Positions 62,882 through 64,000 of a stretch of DNA of 64,000 nucleotides are shown here, in pieces. The translations under genes were made by a program, and so were the position numbers. Source of the DNA: Cyphellophora europaea CBS 101466 (Eukaryota > Ascomycota > Eurotiomycetes > Chaetothyriales > Cyphellophoraceae); assembly GCF_000365145.1 (NCBI RefSeq), contig NW_008481814.1:128666-192665 (forward strand), read 5' to 3'. Below the pieces are notes generated by a model. It worked only from the letters and a program-made list of their open reading frames with translations. It did no database searches and had not been told where the DNA came from. Each line of letters begins with the position of its first letter. Position 1 is the stretch's first letter.

Positions 62882-64000
62882 TCACCAGTCATCGTCGTCG
62901 TTCTTCCGCTGTCCGCTCATCGCGCTCTGTCTCGCCCTCAGAGCTTCCGCCAAACCACCTGCTAGACTACCTCCTCCAATGCTGTTTGGCGTGCTCCTCC
63001 CGGAGTTCGCGCCCGATCCACCACTATTGGAGTTCATTGTCGCCATGCTTCCCAAACTGGCTTGACTGTCTCTAGCTGGTGCTGGCGGTGGCATTGGTTT
63101 TCTGCCACCCGCTACAGGCCTCTTTGCAGGCGGGGCAGGCGGTGTCGGTTTGGCTGCGGCGGCGGTAGAACCGTTCACGGCAACCGAGGGGACTGGACGC
63201 GCTGGCGCAGCAGGAGGCGGAGGTGGAGGCGGAGGTGCACGCGATTCTTGGATTTCTTCCACATACGCAGCAGGCGCCCAACCTTGGGCTTGCGTAGTCA
63301 GGTTCTTGCACAGCCACCAGCCTAAGGTTGTTAGTATTGGGTACAGCATGGAAAGGAACCGGAGCTTACCATTGTTTTCTTTTTGCACAATCTCAACGAT
63401 CTGTCCCACAGAGATGGACAATTCGTTTGCGTTAGGCGTGTTGAAGTCGTACTTGACCTTGGCTTGTGGCTTGCCTGATGGAACCGGCGCAGGAGCCGCA
63501 GCTGGAGGTGGCGGAGGAGGTGGCGCACGATTTGCAGGCTCGTTGCGAATATGAGATGCGATCCCATTCGCAGCAGGGGTTGGTACGGGCCGAGGTTGAG
63601 CTGCTGCCGCCGCCGCTGGCGCCGCTGCTGGTCTAGCTGCTGGCGTGGGGCGAGGTGCTGGCTTGGGTCGATTCTTGGTTGGTGCACCTCCAGGGCCACC
63701 TGGGCGAAGCAGCTTTCCTGTTGTGATGGGCCGGGCCACTGCCTTACCGCGAGGTGTTGGCTTCGACTGAGACTGTGGAGACTCGCCCTGACCAACATGA
63801 ATTGTTCCAGACTTGTACATGTCGTCCCGAGGCACCTGCGGATCCTTCATAACCTTGACCACGGTAGGCTTGCCAGGCTTTTTGTTGAATTCAATACCAT
63901 CACCAATCTTGAGATTCATGCCACCAACAGCGACCGTCTTGAATTGCAAGAAAAACTCGGTCTTGAAAGGACAGTTGATCAGGGGATCGGCTTCCTGGGG
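62882..64000 (-). CDS. myoA: Class I myosin (myosin-1), C-terminal part, cut by window edge
   Basis: The gene enters from the right edge on the minus strand and ends at 62882. Two exon parts (64000-63370 and 63321-62882, intron 48 bp) give the last 356 residues. Order of domains: end of the TH1 lipid-binding tail (FKTEFFLQFKTVAVGGMNLK, EFNKKPGKPTVVKVMKDP); Ala/Pro-rich TH2 region with poly-Pro; SH3 domain (AKVKYDFNTPNANELSISVG and, across the intron, NNG-WWLCKNL to GWAPAAYVEEI); a second poly-Pro stretch; and the acidic terminus NDDDDW, which activates Arp2/3. Class I myosin drives endocytic actin patches and polar growth; its motor domain lies outside the window. The intron inside the SH3 domain is a stop-free multiple of three, and its retention would insert 16 residues before the conserved WW. 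Confidence 0.95.
   Translation of the reverse strand, partial: PQEADPLINCPFKTEFFLQFKTVAVGGMNLKIGDGIEFNKKPGKPTVVKVMKDPQVPRDDMYKSGTIHVGQGESPQSQSKPTPRGKAVARPITTGKLLRPGGPGGAPTKNRPKPAPRPTPAARPAAAPAAAAAAQPRPVPTPAANGIASHIRNEPANRAPPPPPPPAAAPAPVPSGKPQAKVKYDFNTPNANELSISVGQIVEIVQKENNGKLRFLSMLYPILTTLGWWLCKNLTTQAQGWAPAAYVEEIQESRAPPPPPPPPAAPARPVPSVAVNGSTAAAAKPTPPAPPAKRPVAGGRKPMPPPAPARDSQASLGSMATMNSNSGGSGANSGRSTPNSIGGGSLAGGLAEALRARQSAMSGQRKNDDDDW

Overview
The window is nuclear DNA of a filamentous ascomycete (Pezizomycotina). Genes are spliced by many short introns (about 45-60 bp) with GTANGT-type donors and CTNAC-type branch points. The gene set (two Zn2Cys6 regulators, a LaeA-like methyltransferase, VPS53, SET2, class I myosin, NNF1) is typical of this group. 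Dothideomycetes is my best guess; the species is not determined. There is one assembly gap (155 N, 44611-44765). No prokaryotic operons, CRISPR arrays, rRNA or tRNA genes were seen.

Left accessory block, about 1-16 kb: a TIM-barrel enzyme cut by the left edge, a Zn2Cys6 regulator, an NAD(P)-binding NmrA-like protein, a second Zn2Cys6 regulator, a PrpF-family isomerase, a mitochondrial citrate/tricarboxylate carrier, an anion:cation symporter-type MFS transporter, a kappa-class GST/2-hydroxychromene-2-carboxylate isomerase, a LaeA/TAM-type methyltransferase and a broken orphan gene. The heptamer CGGGTAC (or GTACCCG) occurs eight times in the three intergenic regions ahead of the PrpF, carrier and MFS genes, including both arms of a 15-bp palindrome between regulator 2 and PrpF. 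I read these genes as a co-regulated tricarboxylate module: uptake, isomerisation, and exchange across the mitochondrial membrane. The parts resemble fungal itaconate clusters, but no decarboxylase is present.

Middle, 17-35 kb: a mitochondrial MMT-type metal transporter, D-xylulose kinase, a decayed secreted-protein gene, ribosomal protein eL29 (with a 7-nt first coding exon), then a gene-poor stretch (22.8-29.9 and 31.7-34.2 kb). That stretch surrounds a five-exon seven-transmembrane receptor and carries six copies of a TACGGAGTA-type motif.

Right core block, 34-64 kb: TRAPP subunit BET5 and a CaMKK/SSP1-like kinase (divergent), SET2, eIF6, VPS53, an uncharacterised Arg/Gly-rich nuclear protein, a four-TM membrane protein, NNF1, a secreted MetX-like alpha/beta hydrolase, a small Cys-rich secreted protein, a phytanoyl-CoA dioxygenase-like enzyme and the C-terminal part of myosin-1, cut by the right edge. 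Exon boundaries were worked out by hand from splice signals, frame and family conservation; family names come from recognised motifs, not from searches.
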